Below, piece by piece: positions 53,840-64,000 of a stretch of 64,000 bases of DNA. This stretch comes from Owenia fusiformis (lineage: Eukaryota > Annelida > Polychaeta > Sabellida > Oweniidae), in NCBI GenBank assembly GCA_903813345.2, contig CAIIXF020000008.1:23730822-23794821 (forward strand). Reading direction: 5' to 3'. Both the position numbers and the translations under genes were made by a program. Positions within the stretch are counted from its first letter, which is position 1. Every line of letters starts with the position of its first letter. The notes below the pieces were generated by a model. It ran no database searches. It was not told the origin of the DNA and saw nothing but the letters and a program-made list of their open reading frames with translations.

Positions 53840-55925
53840 GATTCAAAACTTCTACTTGAATGCCAATTTGAAACCTAATATGAATCCCAATATGGTTACT
53901 TATATAAAAATAGCAAAGGATGTTTATTCCGCTTCATCAAATGTTTGAATCCTACTAATCCTGATATGAATCCTTATATGGTTCTTTGTATCATTCTAGC
54001 GAAGAAAGACGATTTTTCTGCTGCAAATGTGGTCGAATGTCAATACCAATACAAATTATGAGCTCAAATTAGGATTCGCAAACTTTGTTTGAATTCTAAT
54101 ACGAATCCTGATATGAATCCTAATATGGTTTTTTGTATCATTCTAGCGTAGAAAGACGATTTTTTTCTGCAGCAAATGTGGTCGAATGTCAATACCAATA
54201 CAAATTATGAGCTCATATTATGATTCGCAAACTATGTTCGAATCCTACGAATCCTAATATTAATCCTAATATGGCTGTTTGCATCATTCTAGCGAAGAAA
54301 GACGATTTTCCTGCAGGAAATGTGGTCGAATGTCAATACCAATACAAATTATGAGCTCATATTATGATTCGCAAACTATGTTCGAATCCTACGAATCCTA
54401 ATATTAATCCTAATATGGCTGTTTGCATCATTCTAGCGAAGAAAGACGATTTTCCTGCAGGAAATGTGGTCGAATGTCAATACCAATACAAATTATCTGA
54501 GCTCATATTAGGATTCGCAAACTACGTTCGAATCCTGATATGAATCCTAATACGAATCCTAATATGGTTGTTTGCATCATTCTAGCGAAGAAAGACGATT
54601 TTTCTGCAGCAAATGTGGTCGAATGTCAATACCAATACAAATTATGAGCTCAAATTAGGATTCGCAAACTCCGTTTGAATCCTACGAATCCTGATATGAA
54701 TCCTAATATTGTTGTTTGTATCATTCTAGCGAAGAAAGACGATTTTTCTGCAGCAAGTGTGGTCGAATGTCAATACCAATACAAATTATGTGCTAAAATT
54801 AGGATTCGCAAACTATATTTGAATCCTACGAATCCTGATATTAATTCTAATATGGTTCTTTGTATCATTCTAGCGAAGAAAGACGATTTTTCTGCAGCAA
54901 ATGTGGTCGAATGTCAATACCAATACAAAGTATGTGCTAAAATTAGGATTCGCAAACTTTGTTTGAATCCTACGAATCCTTATATGAATCCTAATATGGT
55001 TTATATCATTCTGGTGAAGAAAGATGATTTTTCTGCAGCAAATGTGGTCAAATGTCAATACCAATACAAATCATCTGAGCTCATATTAGGATTCGCAAAC
55101 TACGTTCGAATCCTGATATGAATCCTAATACGAATCCCAATATGGTTGTTTGCATCATTCTAGCGAAGAAAGACGATTTTTCTGTAGCAAATGTGGGCGA
55201 ATGTCAATTCCAATACAAATTATATGCTAAAATTAGGATTCGCAAACTATGTTTGAATCCTACGAATCCTGATATGAATCCTAATATTGTTGTTTGCATC
55301 ATTCTAGCGACGAAAGACGATTTTTATGCAGCGAATGTGGTCGAATGTCAATACCAATACAAATATTAGCTCATGTTAGGATTCGCAAACTTTGTTTGAA
55401 TCCTACGAATTCCTATATGAATCTTAATATGGTTTATATCATTCTGGTGAAGAAAGACGATTTTCCGTAGCTTAAATGTGGTCAAATGTCAATACCAATA
55501 CAAATATGAGCTCAAATTAGGATTCGCCAACGCTATTTGAATACCAATTTGAATCTCAATATGAATCCGAATATAGCGATGAAAGACAATTTTTCTGCAT
55601 CAAATGTGTTCGAATCTCAATACCAATACAAATATGATCTCATGTTAGGATTTGCCAACTCTGTTTTTGAATCCCAATACATGTATGAATGCAAATATGG
55701 TTATTTGTGTCATGATAGCCAAGGATGTTGTTTTTTCTTTATCAAGTGTGTTCGAATCTCAATACCAATACAAATATGATCTCATGTTAGGATTTGCCAA
55801 CTCTGTTTTTGAATCCTAATACATGTATGAATGCAAATATGGTTATTTGTGTCATGATAGCTAAGGATGTTGTTTTTTCTTTATCAAGTGTGTTCGAATC
55901 TCAATACCAATACAAATATGAGCCA
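53840..55925 (+). repeat. Satellite array, about 14 units with 144-bp modal period
   Basis: Unit: GAATCCTAATATGG, CATCATTCTAGCGAAG, AAAGACGATTTTTCTGCAGC, AAATGTGGTCGAATG, CAATACCAATACAAAT, TTAGGATTCGCAAAC. Starts of GAAGAAAGAC fall at 54001, 54148, 54294, 54438, 54587, 54731, 54875, 55016, 55165, 55309 and 55449, then become more diverged. The most frequent spacing is 144 bp, a multiple of three, so reading frames cross several units (54675-55121). Edge units are more diverged than central ones, as expected for a decaying array. Confidence 0.95.
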
Positions 55926-56032
55926 TTTGTTCAAACTATTTGTTTCTAAACGCTCCTTAAATTATAACACTAAATAATTTTTTTTTGAATAATAAATACT
56001 CGTATTTCTTAAAATCATAAATAAATTTACAT

Positions 56033-56345
56033 TATTAATCACGGCGTAATCGCCCCGAAAGTGCATTTCTGCACTGCAATGAAATTTAAAACGACCCTAA
56101 AAACTTTGGAATCTTTTTCATTTGTCAGATCCTTGTCGCCAAAAAGTAGAAAATTTGTCTTGGTTTTTTAATGTTTTGTATTTAGTTACATCTAAGTTTA
56201 GTTCATGTTTACCCACCGCTAGCGCATTTGTTTCTCTCAGAGGGTAGAAGAGTTTTTGTTGTGCTGTCACTCGAACTCCACAGTCACAATATGGATCGTT
56301 AATTAATGAAAGAGAAATGATGGTCAAAAAGATCGGATTTAAAAT
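56033..56345 (-). pseudogene. LINE ORF2 C-terminal remnant (- strand)
   Basis: The reverse strand reads SLINDPYCDCG, then after a frame change ...FLLFGDKDLTNEKDSKVF and VVLNFIAVQK with a stop near 56050. This is the Cys motif and final helix of a LINE ORF2 of the same group as the tail at 62000-62365 (FLLFGDRNLTVMENEQII). Only the last 300 bp are present, with at least one frameshift, oriented tail-to-head against the + strand LINE that follows. Confidence 0.75.
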
Positions 56346-56398
56346 ATCGATTTACTCTTATCTTAATAAGATAATATATCAAAACACAAAACAAATTA

Positions 56399-57935
56399 GT
56401 GAAACAGTTAATAGAAGATGCTAAACTAGATTATGAAAGAAAATTAATGAATAAGATTGATAATGTTTCTAGAAATTCCGTTGATTATTGGGCACTTATA
56501 AAGGAACTTCTTGGGAAAAATCAAGTGTCTACAATACCAGTACTAAGAAATCCCTCTCTAAATACGTCAGCCTGCACCAGTTACGAAAAAGCCAATGCTC
56601 TCATGAAATACTTTGTTGGAAAAAACATAATTCAGATAGATGATGATTACACGCCTCCTTTCCCACTTAGAACAAGAAACAAAATGCAAAATTTTAGAAC
56701 CACCTCTGAAGTATTTGACCTTTTATGTGACCTTGACACAACTAAATCTCATGGGCCTGATGAAATTGATAATAAAATGTTGAAACTATGTGCCAAATCT
56801 CTTGCTTTACCAACCAGTAAACTATTCAATAGGATTTTAGAAGAGAATACTTTCCCTGATATATGGAAACAAGGCATTATTGTTCCTATTTATAAAAAAG
56901 GTGACAGGGAACTTGTTAACAACTATAGACCAGTGACACTCTTGAGCAGCCTCTCGAAAGTTCTTGAAACCATCATTCATAAACACCTTTTGGCCTATCT
57001 GCTACAAAACAACCTATTATACAAATTTCAAAGCGGTTTTCTCCCTAAGCACAGTACTGTTAACCAGCTAATCAACATTATTCATAATATCCATGAAAAT
57101 ATTGACAACAACAAATATGTACGCTCGGCTTTCTTAGATTTAACAGCCGCCTTCGATTTAGTACCACATAGACTACTTATACAGAAACTCGAAGGCTATG
57201 GTTGTAACTTTAATTTTATACGGTTAATGAAATCATACTTAAAAGACAGAAGGGTTCGAGCCAAAGTCAACAATAGCTTATCTGATTGGTCCTCAGAAAA
57301 TCATGTAAATCTCAATGGTACAAATGTTAACAATGATAACAACGATCTTAATTTAAATAACTTGAAAATCAATGCTGGAGTACCACAAGGATCAGTCCTC
57401 GGGCCCCTCCTTTTTCTAATATACATCAATGACTTACCAGATGATCTCTTATCAAAAACATTTATTTTTGCCGACGACACGTCTATTTACAGTGCACATG
57501 ACAGTTTTGATCAGATTTTAAACATTCATCAACCACTGCAAAGAGATCTTGACACTTTGGCAAACTGGGCTAGTACTTGGAAGATGACCTTTAAGGCACA
57601 AAAAAGTGCCGACTTAACTTTTGTTTCAGGAAACAGAAGGCTATTACAAGAGCCAGCCCCTTTAAAACTAGGAGCAGATGTGATACGTAGTTGTACCAAA
57701 CACAAGCACTTGGGCTTAGTGCTTGATCAAAATCTAAATTTTAATTCACATGTTGACCAACTCATAGAGAGAGTAAACTCTCTCATGAGACCTCTGAAAA
57801 ATTATCTAAACTGCTTAATAGCAAGTACTTAGAGAATATATATAATTCATTTATACTACCCCATTTTGACTACTGTGACACAATATATGATAAGGCTTCA
57901 ACTGCAAAACTCTTAACATTGGATAGACTTCATTA
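56399..57935 (+). CDS. LINE ORF2 reverse transcriptase (5' truncated; interrupted by element at 57936)
   Basis: A 477-codon frame (to 57832) with a complete reverse transcriptase core: IVPIYKKGDRELVNNYRPVT (about residue 165), FLPKHSTVNQL, motif A AFLDLTAAFDLVPH (about 244), GVPQGSVLGPLLFLIYINDL (about 326), catalytic FADDTSIY (about 356) and HKHLGLVLDQNLNF in the thumb. The endonuclease is missing; the first Met is arbitrary. An Asn-rich insert (NLNGTNVNNDNNDLNLNN, about residues 302-322) lies just before the GVPQG motif and is unusual. One frame change near 57800 is followed by KLSKLLNSKYLENIYNSFIL and DYCDTIYDKA. The sequence then breaks at 57935, where a 3.7-kb element is inserted, and resumes at 61621. 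Confidence 0.88.
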
Positions 57936-57984
57936 TAGTGATAATGGAATCTCTCAGATAAGCCTTAATTAAGCTGTTTCCTCC

Positions 57985-59530
57985 TGTTCATCCTCCAATT
58001 GTTTTGATGAGTTTAAATGATAAAATACATATTCCTGCATACGTTTTCACTTGTTGAGCACTTGTCAACATTACCATTTACTTATTATTGAGGGATTTAA
58101 CAGGGGTCCACAAAAAAATAAAAAATATTAGATTTTGATATTTTTGAAGTTTACAACAGATTATTCACTTATGAATCGGTTTTTTGGGATGGTTATTAGC
58201 ATGCCATATTGATTTTATCTGTTTAATTGAAAATAAGATCACCTGTCTGACTATATTTTGCATTTAAAATGATTAAAATTAATTGTTCCGTTTAGTTCAC
58301 TTTCTTTTAACATCATCTTGTTTTTGTTGATCCGCCAATTGTTTTGATATGTTTAAATGATAAAACATATATTCCTACATACGTTTTCACATGTTGAGCA
58401 CTTGTCAACATTACCATTTATTTATAATTCTGGGGTTTGACAGTGGTCCACAAAAAATACAAATATTAGATTTTGGTATTTTTGAAGTTTACAAAGGATT
58501 ATCTACTCATGAATCGGTTTTTGAGAAGGTTATTAGCATGACCTATTGATTTTATCTGTTTAATTGAAAATAAGATCGTCTGTCTGATTATATTGTTCCA
58601 TTTTGTTCACTTTCTTTTAACATCATCTTGTTTTTGTTGATCCACCAATTGTTAAATGATATGTGTAAATGATAAAACATGTATTATCACATACATTTTC
58701 ACCTGTTGAGGACTTTACCGTTTACTTGTTATTGAAGGGTTTAACAGGGAGGGGTCAACAAAAATATTAGATTTTGATAGTTTTGAAGTTTACAACAGAT
58801 TATTTAGTCATTAATCGGCTTTTGGAAAGTTTACTAGTATAACAAATTGATTTTATCTCGATGTACATTAGATGTTCAAGAGACCAATAAACTTATTTAT
58901 TAATTATTGAGGGGTTTAACAGGGGTTCACAAAAATATAAAAAATATTAGATTTTGATATTTTTGAAGTTTTTTTGGAAAGGTTATTAATATTAGTATGC
59001 CATATTGATTTTATCTGTTTTATTGAAACTAAGATCGTCTGTTTGACTATATTTTGCATTCAAAATGATAAAAAATAATGGTTCCATTTAGTTCACTTTC
59101 TTTTAACATCATCTTGTTTTTCGTTGATCTGCGTTGTTAATGATATGTTTAAATGATAAAACATATATTCCTACATACGTTTTCACCCGTTGAGGACCTG
59201 TCAACATTACCGTTTACTTATCATTGAGGGGTTTAACAGAGGTCCATAATAATGAAAAATATTAGATATTGACACTTTTGAAGTTAACAACGAATTTTCC
59301 ACTTATGAATCGGCTTTTGGAAAGGTCATTAGCATGACATATTGATTTTATCTTTTTAATTGAAAATAATATCTTCTGTCTGACTATATTTTGCATTCAA
59401 CATGATTAAAAATAATGCTTCCATTTAGTTCACTTTCTTTGAACACAATCTTGTTTTCGTTGATCTGCAAATTGTTTCTGCCTATATTCCTACATACGTT
59501 TTCACCTGTTGAGCACTGAAACTGAGCACT
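57985..59530. repeat. Tandem array, units of about 310-480 bp
   Basis: Four to five units with CATCATCTTGTTTTTGTTGA, GTTTAAATGATAAAACATAT, CATACGTTTTCACCTGTTGA, TTTAACAGGGGTCCACAAAA and TATTAGATTTTGATATTTTT. Unit markers (GATCCGCCAATTG words) fall near 57989, 58330, 58640, 59125 and 59463. The same words recur inverted at 60960-61560 (GGACCCCTGCT, CGGTAATGTTG), making long imperfect inverted arms. Confidence 0.85.
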
Positions 59531-60129
59531 GTTTACAATTTAAAACCTTGGAAAAAGCATTTGATCACATATAATATTGCATTTAAATCATAATCTAAGA
59601 TGAGTTAGGAATTTATTCCCACTATTTATAAAAATGGATTTTAACATCAATAAAGCATATGATATGATGTTGGGTGAAAGGATATATGATTTTTGCGATA
59701 CGGGCTCTACAAGCATCTGGACAAGCAAATAACTTTAGTAATAGAAAAGCCTTTACCCTGATTATTTTATTTAGTAGAAAATAGACTGTCCTATGAGGCA
59801 ATGCTAGAACCCAAACTTTCTCTTGAAATTAATAAATACCGTCTCCCCCAATATTTTTTTCTCAAATAGGTATTCTGCCATTATCAGCTGCTGATCATCA
59901 ATATTTTTGGTTAATATTGCCCGCAGAAATGACGTTATTAGAATTATTGCTCAGGTCGATATAGTAACAAATGCCACCTAAACTAGCACTAATACCACTA
60001 AAACATGCCCCGCAAGGTGGTAATAATAGTAATTGATCCGAGAACTATCCACAAAATATTATTTTTTTTATATATTTTTGAATTAATCTTGAATTAAATC
60101 TTCAATAAATGAAAATCTGAACCACTTTA
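59531..60129. other. AT-rich centre of the inserted element
   Basis: No gene, tandem repeat or hairpin of note recognised between the two arrays. Confidence 0.4.
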
Positions 60130-60716
60130 AGATATTCAAAAAATTCAGAGTGCCATGTTTATAGTATTCACATATCAGAGATGATCAAAATCGCTCCACA
60201 ACTTTTCGAGTTATAGTAAAATATGTTAAAATGGCGGCTATGTTTAAAATGGCCACGTTCTCTCAAAAGTGTCATTAGACAGTGTGCTATGCTTATAGCA
60301 TTCACATACAAAATATGAACGAAATCACTCCACTACTTTTCGAGTTACAGCAAAAATCGTAAAATAACAAGTAAAGGCCACCATTTTTCAAGATGGCTGC
60401 CATGTGCTTCTTTAATATCTGCATTTCTAGCTTTATAAATGTCCTATATCATTTTTTTCATTTAAAAGATATTGCTATTACAGTTTTACATATTGCACCT
60501 AAATAACTGTAAAATCGGCACTAAAATGGCCGCTATTTTTAAATGAGTGGCCATTTTGAAAATTGGCTTTCGAACAGAACTTCTACCCCCATAGGGTATA
60601 TGTGTACAAAATATGAACAAAATTGGGCCAACAGTATTTGAGTTATTGCCCGAACGGACGTACGTATGTACGGACGGACAGACGGACGGACGTATATCCC
60701 TCCGAACTTCGTTCAA
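60130..60716. repeat. Repeats with AAAATGGCGGC words and ACGGACGGACAGACGG run
   Basis: Three or four degenerate units of about 120 bp (CATTCACATACAAAATATGAAC, ACTTTTCGAGTTACAGC, AAAATGGCCGC), then a GGACGGACAGACGGACGG stretch and CCCTCCGAACTTCGTTC. Related in style to the repeat at 30960-31320. Confidence 0.75.
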
Positions 60717-60959
60717 TTGGATAACTATTCAAAATTAATTCAAATTGTTAGGACATGATACTAAGCTTATAAAGTAAAAATTTGATTAGTTACACCAATC
60801 ATTGTGATTTTAGAGCCCATTGTTATCTCATTTTACAGTTTAAATTGTATAAATCTTCTTGCTGTCAACGTATTTATAATAGTCTACACTTATTTAATGC
60901 CTGTTTATTATGATACCGAACATTACTGTAATATTGAAATCATATAAGTAATAAAGATC
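60717..60959. other. AT-rich spacer
   Basis: No feature recognised between the ACGGACGG block and the inverted array words. Confidence 0.4.
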
Positions 60960-61620
60960 CCAAAGTGGAGGCCAATGTCCCCTCCCCCCATTTGTGACAT
61001 GGCGTTATACGAATTAGGTTGAAGACATCAGGATGAAACCTGATTTCATGATTACACCTCAATGATGTAATTTAATCGTAAAAATGTACTAGCTTTTCAT
61101 CTAAGAACTATCCGGAAAAATATTTAATATTTGTAAAATAGACCCCTGCTGAAATCGTTCATAAGTGAAGTTCTGTAACTTTGTATGGTGCTCAAAAATT
61201 CATAAATGGTCAATGTTATAATCCTAACTAAAAAAGCAAATTAAAAACATTAGGCTGTAACAATAAGCTTTAGAATCTTTATTATCCAGTGTTTGATGAG
61301 TTATACCCCCCACTGTGAACATGGATTCCATTTTGATCTAATTTTTCAGTTGAAATTTTACATTATGCTCTTGATATATAATAATTCATGCTTTTTGTAC
61401 TTATTTATTATCTATTCACAAGAAATCTTTTAAAACGATTATTTCTTAAAAAAATGGACCCCTGCTTAAATCTCAAATAAATGATAAACGGTAATGTTGT
61501 GTGATCCTCAACAAGCAATACCATATTCAGTGATATTAAATCTACCAATATAATCTATAAAAATGATTGGAACTTGAACAGGAGGTAATTTCCAAATATT
61601 TGTCAATTCCTTTATCACTA

Positions 61621-62370
61621 TTACCAAGCAGCTTGCCTGGTGTCAGGTGCAATTCATGGTTCAAACACCTCAAAAGTGTTATCTTTACTGGAAAACGTGA
61701 GCTTCCAGGAGAGAAGAACATCTCAAAATCTTTGCCTTTAAGGCTAGATACCATTGTTTTCCCCCTTTCATTTGTGATTTAGTTAGCACATACGAAAATA
61801 TTCAAAATAGGCCCCTAAGGCAACCTAGACATTATAGAATTCCCTCTCTAATTAGTAATTCATTCAAAAAATCAACAATTCTCAGGGCTCTGACCCTGTG
61901 GGATGAAATACCATTCGCTGACAGGAAAGGCCAACCAATCTCCAGATTTAAAAGGTTAGTAAGAGGAAACGGGAGCCCCGACTCTCGTGTTTCTACTACA
62001 AAAATGAATGACAATGCCAAGGAATATTGAGATTTTGTTTAATAGATTTAGAGCTGGTCTGATTTTAAAATCTCATCTATATGCCCATAACTTTACGACA
62101 GTAAACGACCCATTTTGTATATTTGGTGCTAAACAGCAAACAACACATCACTTTTTCTTAAACTGCCCTCTGCTGCAACAAGAAAGATGCACTCTCCTAG
62201 CAGGACTAGGACCTTAGGATTTCTCAACAGTTTCCAAAACTTAAACTCCAATGAAAAAATTCAATTTTTATTATTTGGAGACAGAAATCTAACAGTAATG
62301 GAGAATGAACAAATTATTCAAATAGTTAGCCATTACATCTGTTTAGCTCTTGATATTTTAGACTAACCCC
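61621..62370 (+). pseudogene. LINE ORF2 tail, continuation of the 56399 element
   Basis: Resumes with QAACLVSGAIHGSNTSKVLS, LLENVSFQERRTSQN, then (other frame) RALTLWDEIPF...RFKRLVRGNG, RFRAGLILKSHLYAHN, FCIFGAKQQTTHHFFLNCPL (Cys/His motif) and FLLFGDRNLTVMENEQII with TAG/TAA near 62365. Several frame changes and stops. With 56399-57935 it makes one 5' truncated LINE of about 2.3 kb. A 3' UTR with GTATTGTATTGTATT follows to about 62540. Confidence 0.8.
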
Positions 62371-62559
62371 CCCCAAGGCCTCTAACATTTTTCACCATCC
62401 ATATTGCGGACCAAATCTATTGTATTTCCAGTTTGACATGTTTTGTATATTGCCGACAATGTTGAAAAACGTAGGCAATAATATTGTATTGTATTTTTAT
62501 ATATTATATATGGAATAAATGAGAAATGGAAAAAAAGCTTCTGTATGTAGGAGGGGGAA

Positions 62560-63290
62560 ATTGTATGTTCGATATTTTTAGTGAGGTGATCGTTTAGTTA
62601 TTCTTTGAAAAGTGAAAAGCTGTTCGTTTACTTATGGTCTCTAGGAAGACGGTTCCACAAGGTTATCATTGAGCAAACTGTTCCCGTTTCCATTTTTTTT
62701 ACTAATTGAGCCTGGTAATTTGTAGTCGTTGGTTGTTCTAAGAACTCACGTATGAGGTGATTTATATCGTTCAAAAATCCGTTTTACGTAACATGGTACC
62801 AAACTGTTATGAATCTTGAACATAACGCGCAATTTATGTTCACCCCGTCTATTTTGAAGATTACCCCAGTTTAATATTTCAAGTTTTTTTTCGGTGCTTG
62901 CTCCTTGCATAACACCAGAACAAATAACAACTGCCCTATAATGTAGCTTGTCTAACTGGTCTAGGCTGGTAGCTGGAGCAGCGTCATAAACGATATATCA
63001 CAATAGTCCAGATGAGACGGGATAAAGGAAGAGTAAATTTTTTCCAGGTGTTTGGATTTTAATCTATGCTTAAGTGCCATAAGTTGATTTAATAATTTGT
63101 GAACTTTACCTTCTAGATATTCAATATGGGTTTTGAAAGTTAACTTTTCATCAAGAATTAGACCGAGGTGCTTATGCTGTTTATTTGATCTCTTGGAGTG
63201 TCTAAATAAAATATAATCTTCACTCCGTGGTAGAAAAATAAGTTTGGATATTTCTGAATGAAAAAGATTGAAAGGGTTATTCTCTTTCTT
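62560..63290 (-). pseudogene. LINE ORF2 thumb and tail remnant (- strand)
   Basis: The reverse strand reads SNKQHKHLGLILDEKLTFKT, HIEYLEGKVHKLLNQLMALK, HLEKIYSSFIPSHLDYCDI, then degraded stretches INCALCSRF and TLWNRLPRD toward 62600. This is the thumb-to-tail region of a LINE like that at 56399 (HKHLGLVLDQNL; YLENIYNSFILPHFDYCD), but diverged, so it is a separate family member. It meets the + strand LINE tail-to-tail near 62540. The catalytic core is absent. Confidence 0.8.
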
Positions 63291-63329
63291 TTTTTCTTTT
63301 TATCACACCATCGGTGGGATATAGTCGTC

Positions 63330-63385
63330 ATACTGGTCGTGGTCGTGGTCGTGATCGTGGTCGTGATCGTGATCGTCCCGCTTTT
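63330..63385. repeat. GGTCGTGATCGT microsatellite
   Basis: Hexamer-type (GGTCGT)n/(GATCGT)n run of about 50 bp between the LINE and the tandem array. Confidence 0.85.
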
Positions 63386-63399
63386 TGTCATCGCCGTTT

Positions 63400-63830
63400 A
63401 AGGAAAACTGCTCATCAGATTTTCTCCAAATTCGCAGAGATGATAGAGCATATGAAGTACTAGAGCTGATTAACTTTTGGGTGGCCATCTTGTTTTCTGG
63501 CGGCCATTTTGAAGGTTTTTCGAAAAATCTTGCCATCGCCATTTCAGGAAAACCGCTCATTGGATTTCCTTCAAATTTACACAAATGATAGAGGATATCA
63601 AGTACTAGAGCTGATTAACTTTTGGGCGGCCATCTTGTTTTCTGGCAGCAATTTTGAAGATTTTTCGAAAAATCTTATCATCGCCATTTCAGAAAATCCG
63701 CTCATTGGATTTCCTTCAAATTTACACACATGATAGAGGATATCAAGTACTAGAGCTGATTAACTTTTGGGCGGCCATCTTGTTTTCTGGTGGCCATTTT
63801 GAAGGTTTTTTGAAAAATCTTGTTTCTTGT
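63400..63830. repeat. Tandem repeat of about 145 bp, three units
   Basis: Each unit has CGCTCATTGGATTTCCTTC, AAGTACTAGAGCTGATTAAC, TTTTGGGCGGCCATCTTG and CGAAAAATCTT-CATCGCC. Units start near 63400, 63545 and 63690. Frames are open across units on the + strand but encode only the repeat. The core resembles the 165-bp repeat at 13861-14770, so the two arrays are distant relatives. Confidence 0.88.
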
Positions 63831-64000
63831 TCTTGAAATTTGTAAACATAATAGGAGAACAGTTTTCCTGGTTCATAGTGTCTGCCTATTTGATGGTGTG
63901 ATCTCGTTCACGTCCTGTGCCTAGTTCTTTATTTTTATTGAATCAAACATGAAATAATAGTCCAACAGTCCACTCGTCCACCCGGCTCATTGGCAGAGTC
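63831..64000. other. Window end, nothing recognised
   Basis: AT-rich sequence ending in CCACCCGGCTCATTGG. No feature. Confidence 0.4.

Larger units (their letters stand above)
57936..61620. mobile_element. 3.7-kb array-bearing element with TTA target duplication, inside the LINE
   Basis: Terminal inverted repeats TAGTGATAATGGAAT / ATTCCTTTATCACTA, flanked by TTA on both sides (57933-57935 and 61621-61623). Removing it restores the LINE reading LDRLHY-QAACLVSGAIHG, which fixes the borders. TWA duplication suggests PIF/Harbinger. Inside are a tandem array (57985-59530), AT-rich sequence, a second repeat block with an ACGGACGG run (60130-60716), and inverted copies of the first array's words near the right end (60960-61560). 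No transposase was seen. Confidence 0.85.

Noticed and set aside
54675-55369. 148-codon frame as a real repeat-protein gene
   Set aside because: It follows the satellite units and ends arbitrarily; no start context, splice sites or domain. Kept only as a curiosity.
60640-60716. ACGGACGG run as a telomeric or regulatory array
   Set aside because: It does not match telomere repeats and recurs in dispersed repeats (for example 31225-31260); treated as part of a repeat.

Overview
This window looks like AT-rich nuclear DNA from an animal, probably a marine invertebrate. The evidence is spliceosomal exons with GT-AG borders and long introns, several clades of LINE, a Penelope-like reverse transcriptase, mariner- and Harbinger-type DNA elements, and frequent ACATGTA-like words, which are common in molluscan and related genomes. 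The phylum cannot be fixed from this sequence. No bacterial genes, operons, CRISPR arrays or rRNA genes are visible.

One host gene is recognisable. It is a phospholipase B1 (PLB1)-like GDSL lipase on the + strand, seen as four exons: 28501-28640, 30762-30822, 51126-51405 and 51483-51762. Phases and sequence agree exactly between the second exon and either of the last two (...PVKPTS + V + HSL.PGDID.VAA.GDSITAG). The last two exons are diverged tandem duplicates of identical length (280 nt, not a multiple of 3). They are separated by a 77-nt intron and cannot be joined to each other in frame, which is the layout expected of mutually exclusive exons. The intron before them is 20.3 kb and is packed with mobile elements. 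Further exons must lie outside the window or went unrecognised.

The rest is a dense, nested repeat landscape. 1-4923: three Helentron/HINE-like copies in opposing orientations. 5950-8150: fossil of a Ty3/gypsy-type LTR element split by a MITE. 8500-10513: LINE tail split by an inverted duplication and a mariner-type element. 11500-17400: foldback elements, a CTACCG-type minisatellite pair, a 165-bp tandem repeat and a tiny hAT-like MITE. 18000-19100: Penelope-like reverse transcriptase. 20408-22933: 2.5-kb palindrome with gene fragments in both arms. 22945-23967: LINE tail split by hairpin elements. 24000-25700: stacked palindromes and a Harbinger-type MITE.

Inside the large PLB1 intron lie a 5.3-kb foldback element whose arms are themselves tandem arrays (32296-37634), a nearly intact LINE inside a Harbinger-type MITE (38027-41227), a GC-rich Harbinger-type MITE (41587-42256), a foldback element (44767-45980), and a 1.2-kb tandem duplication whose two copies each received a different transposon (46404-50387). 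Downstream of the exons are a 144-bp satellite (53840-55925), a LINE split by a 3.7-kb array-bearing element with TTA target duplications (56399-62370), and LINE tails on the - strand. Because so many insertions are nested, much of the order of events can be read directly.

No complete transposase gene was found for any DNA element here, so all of them look non-autonomous.
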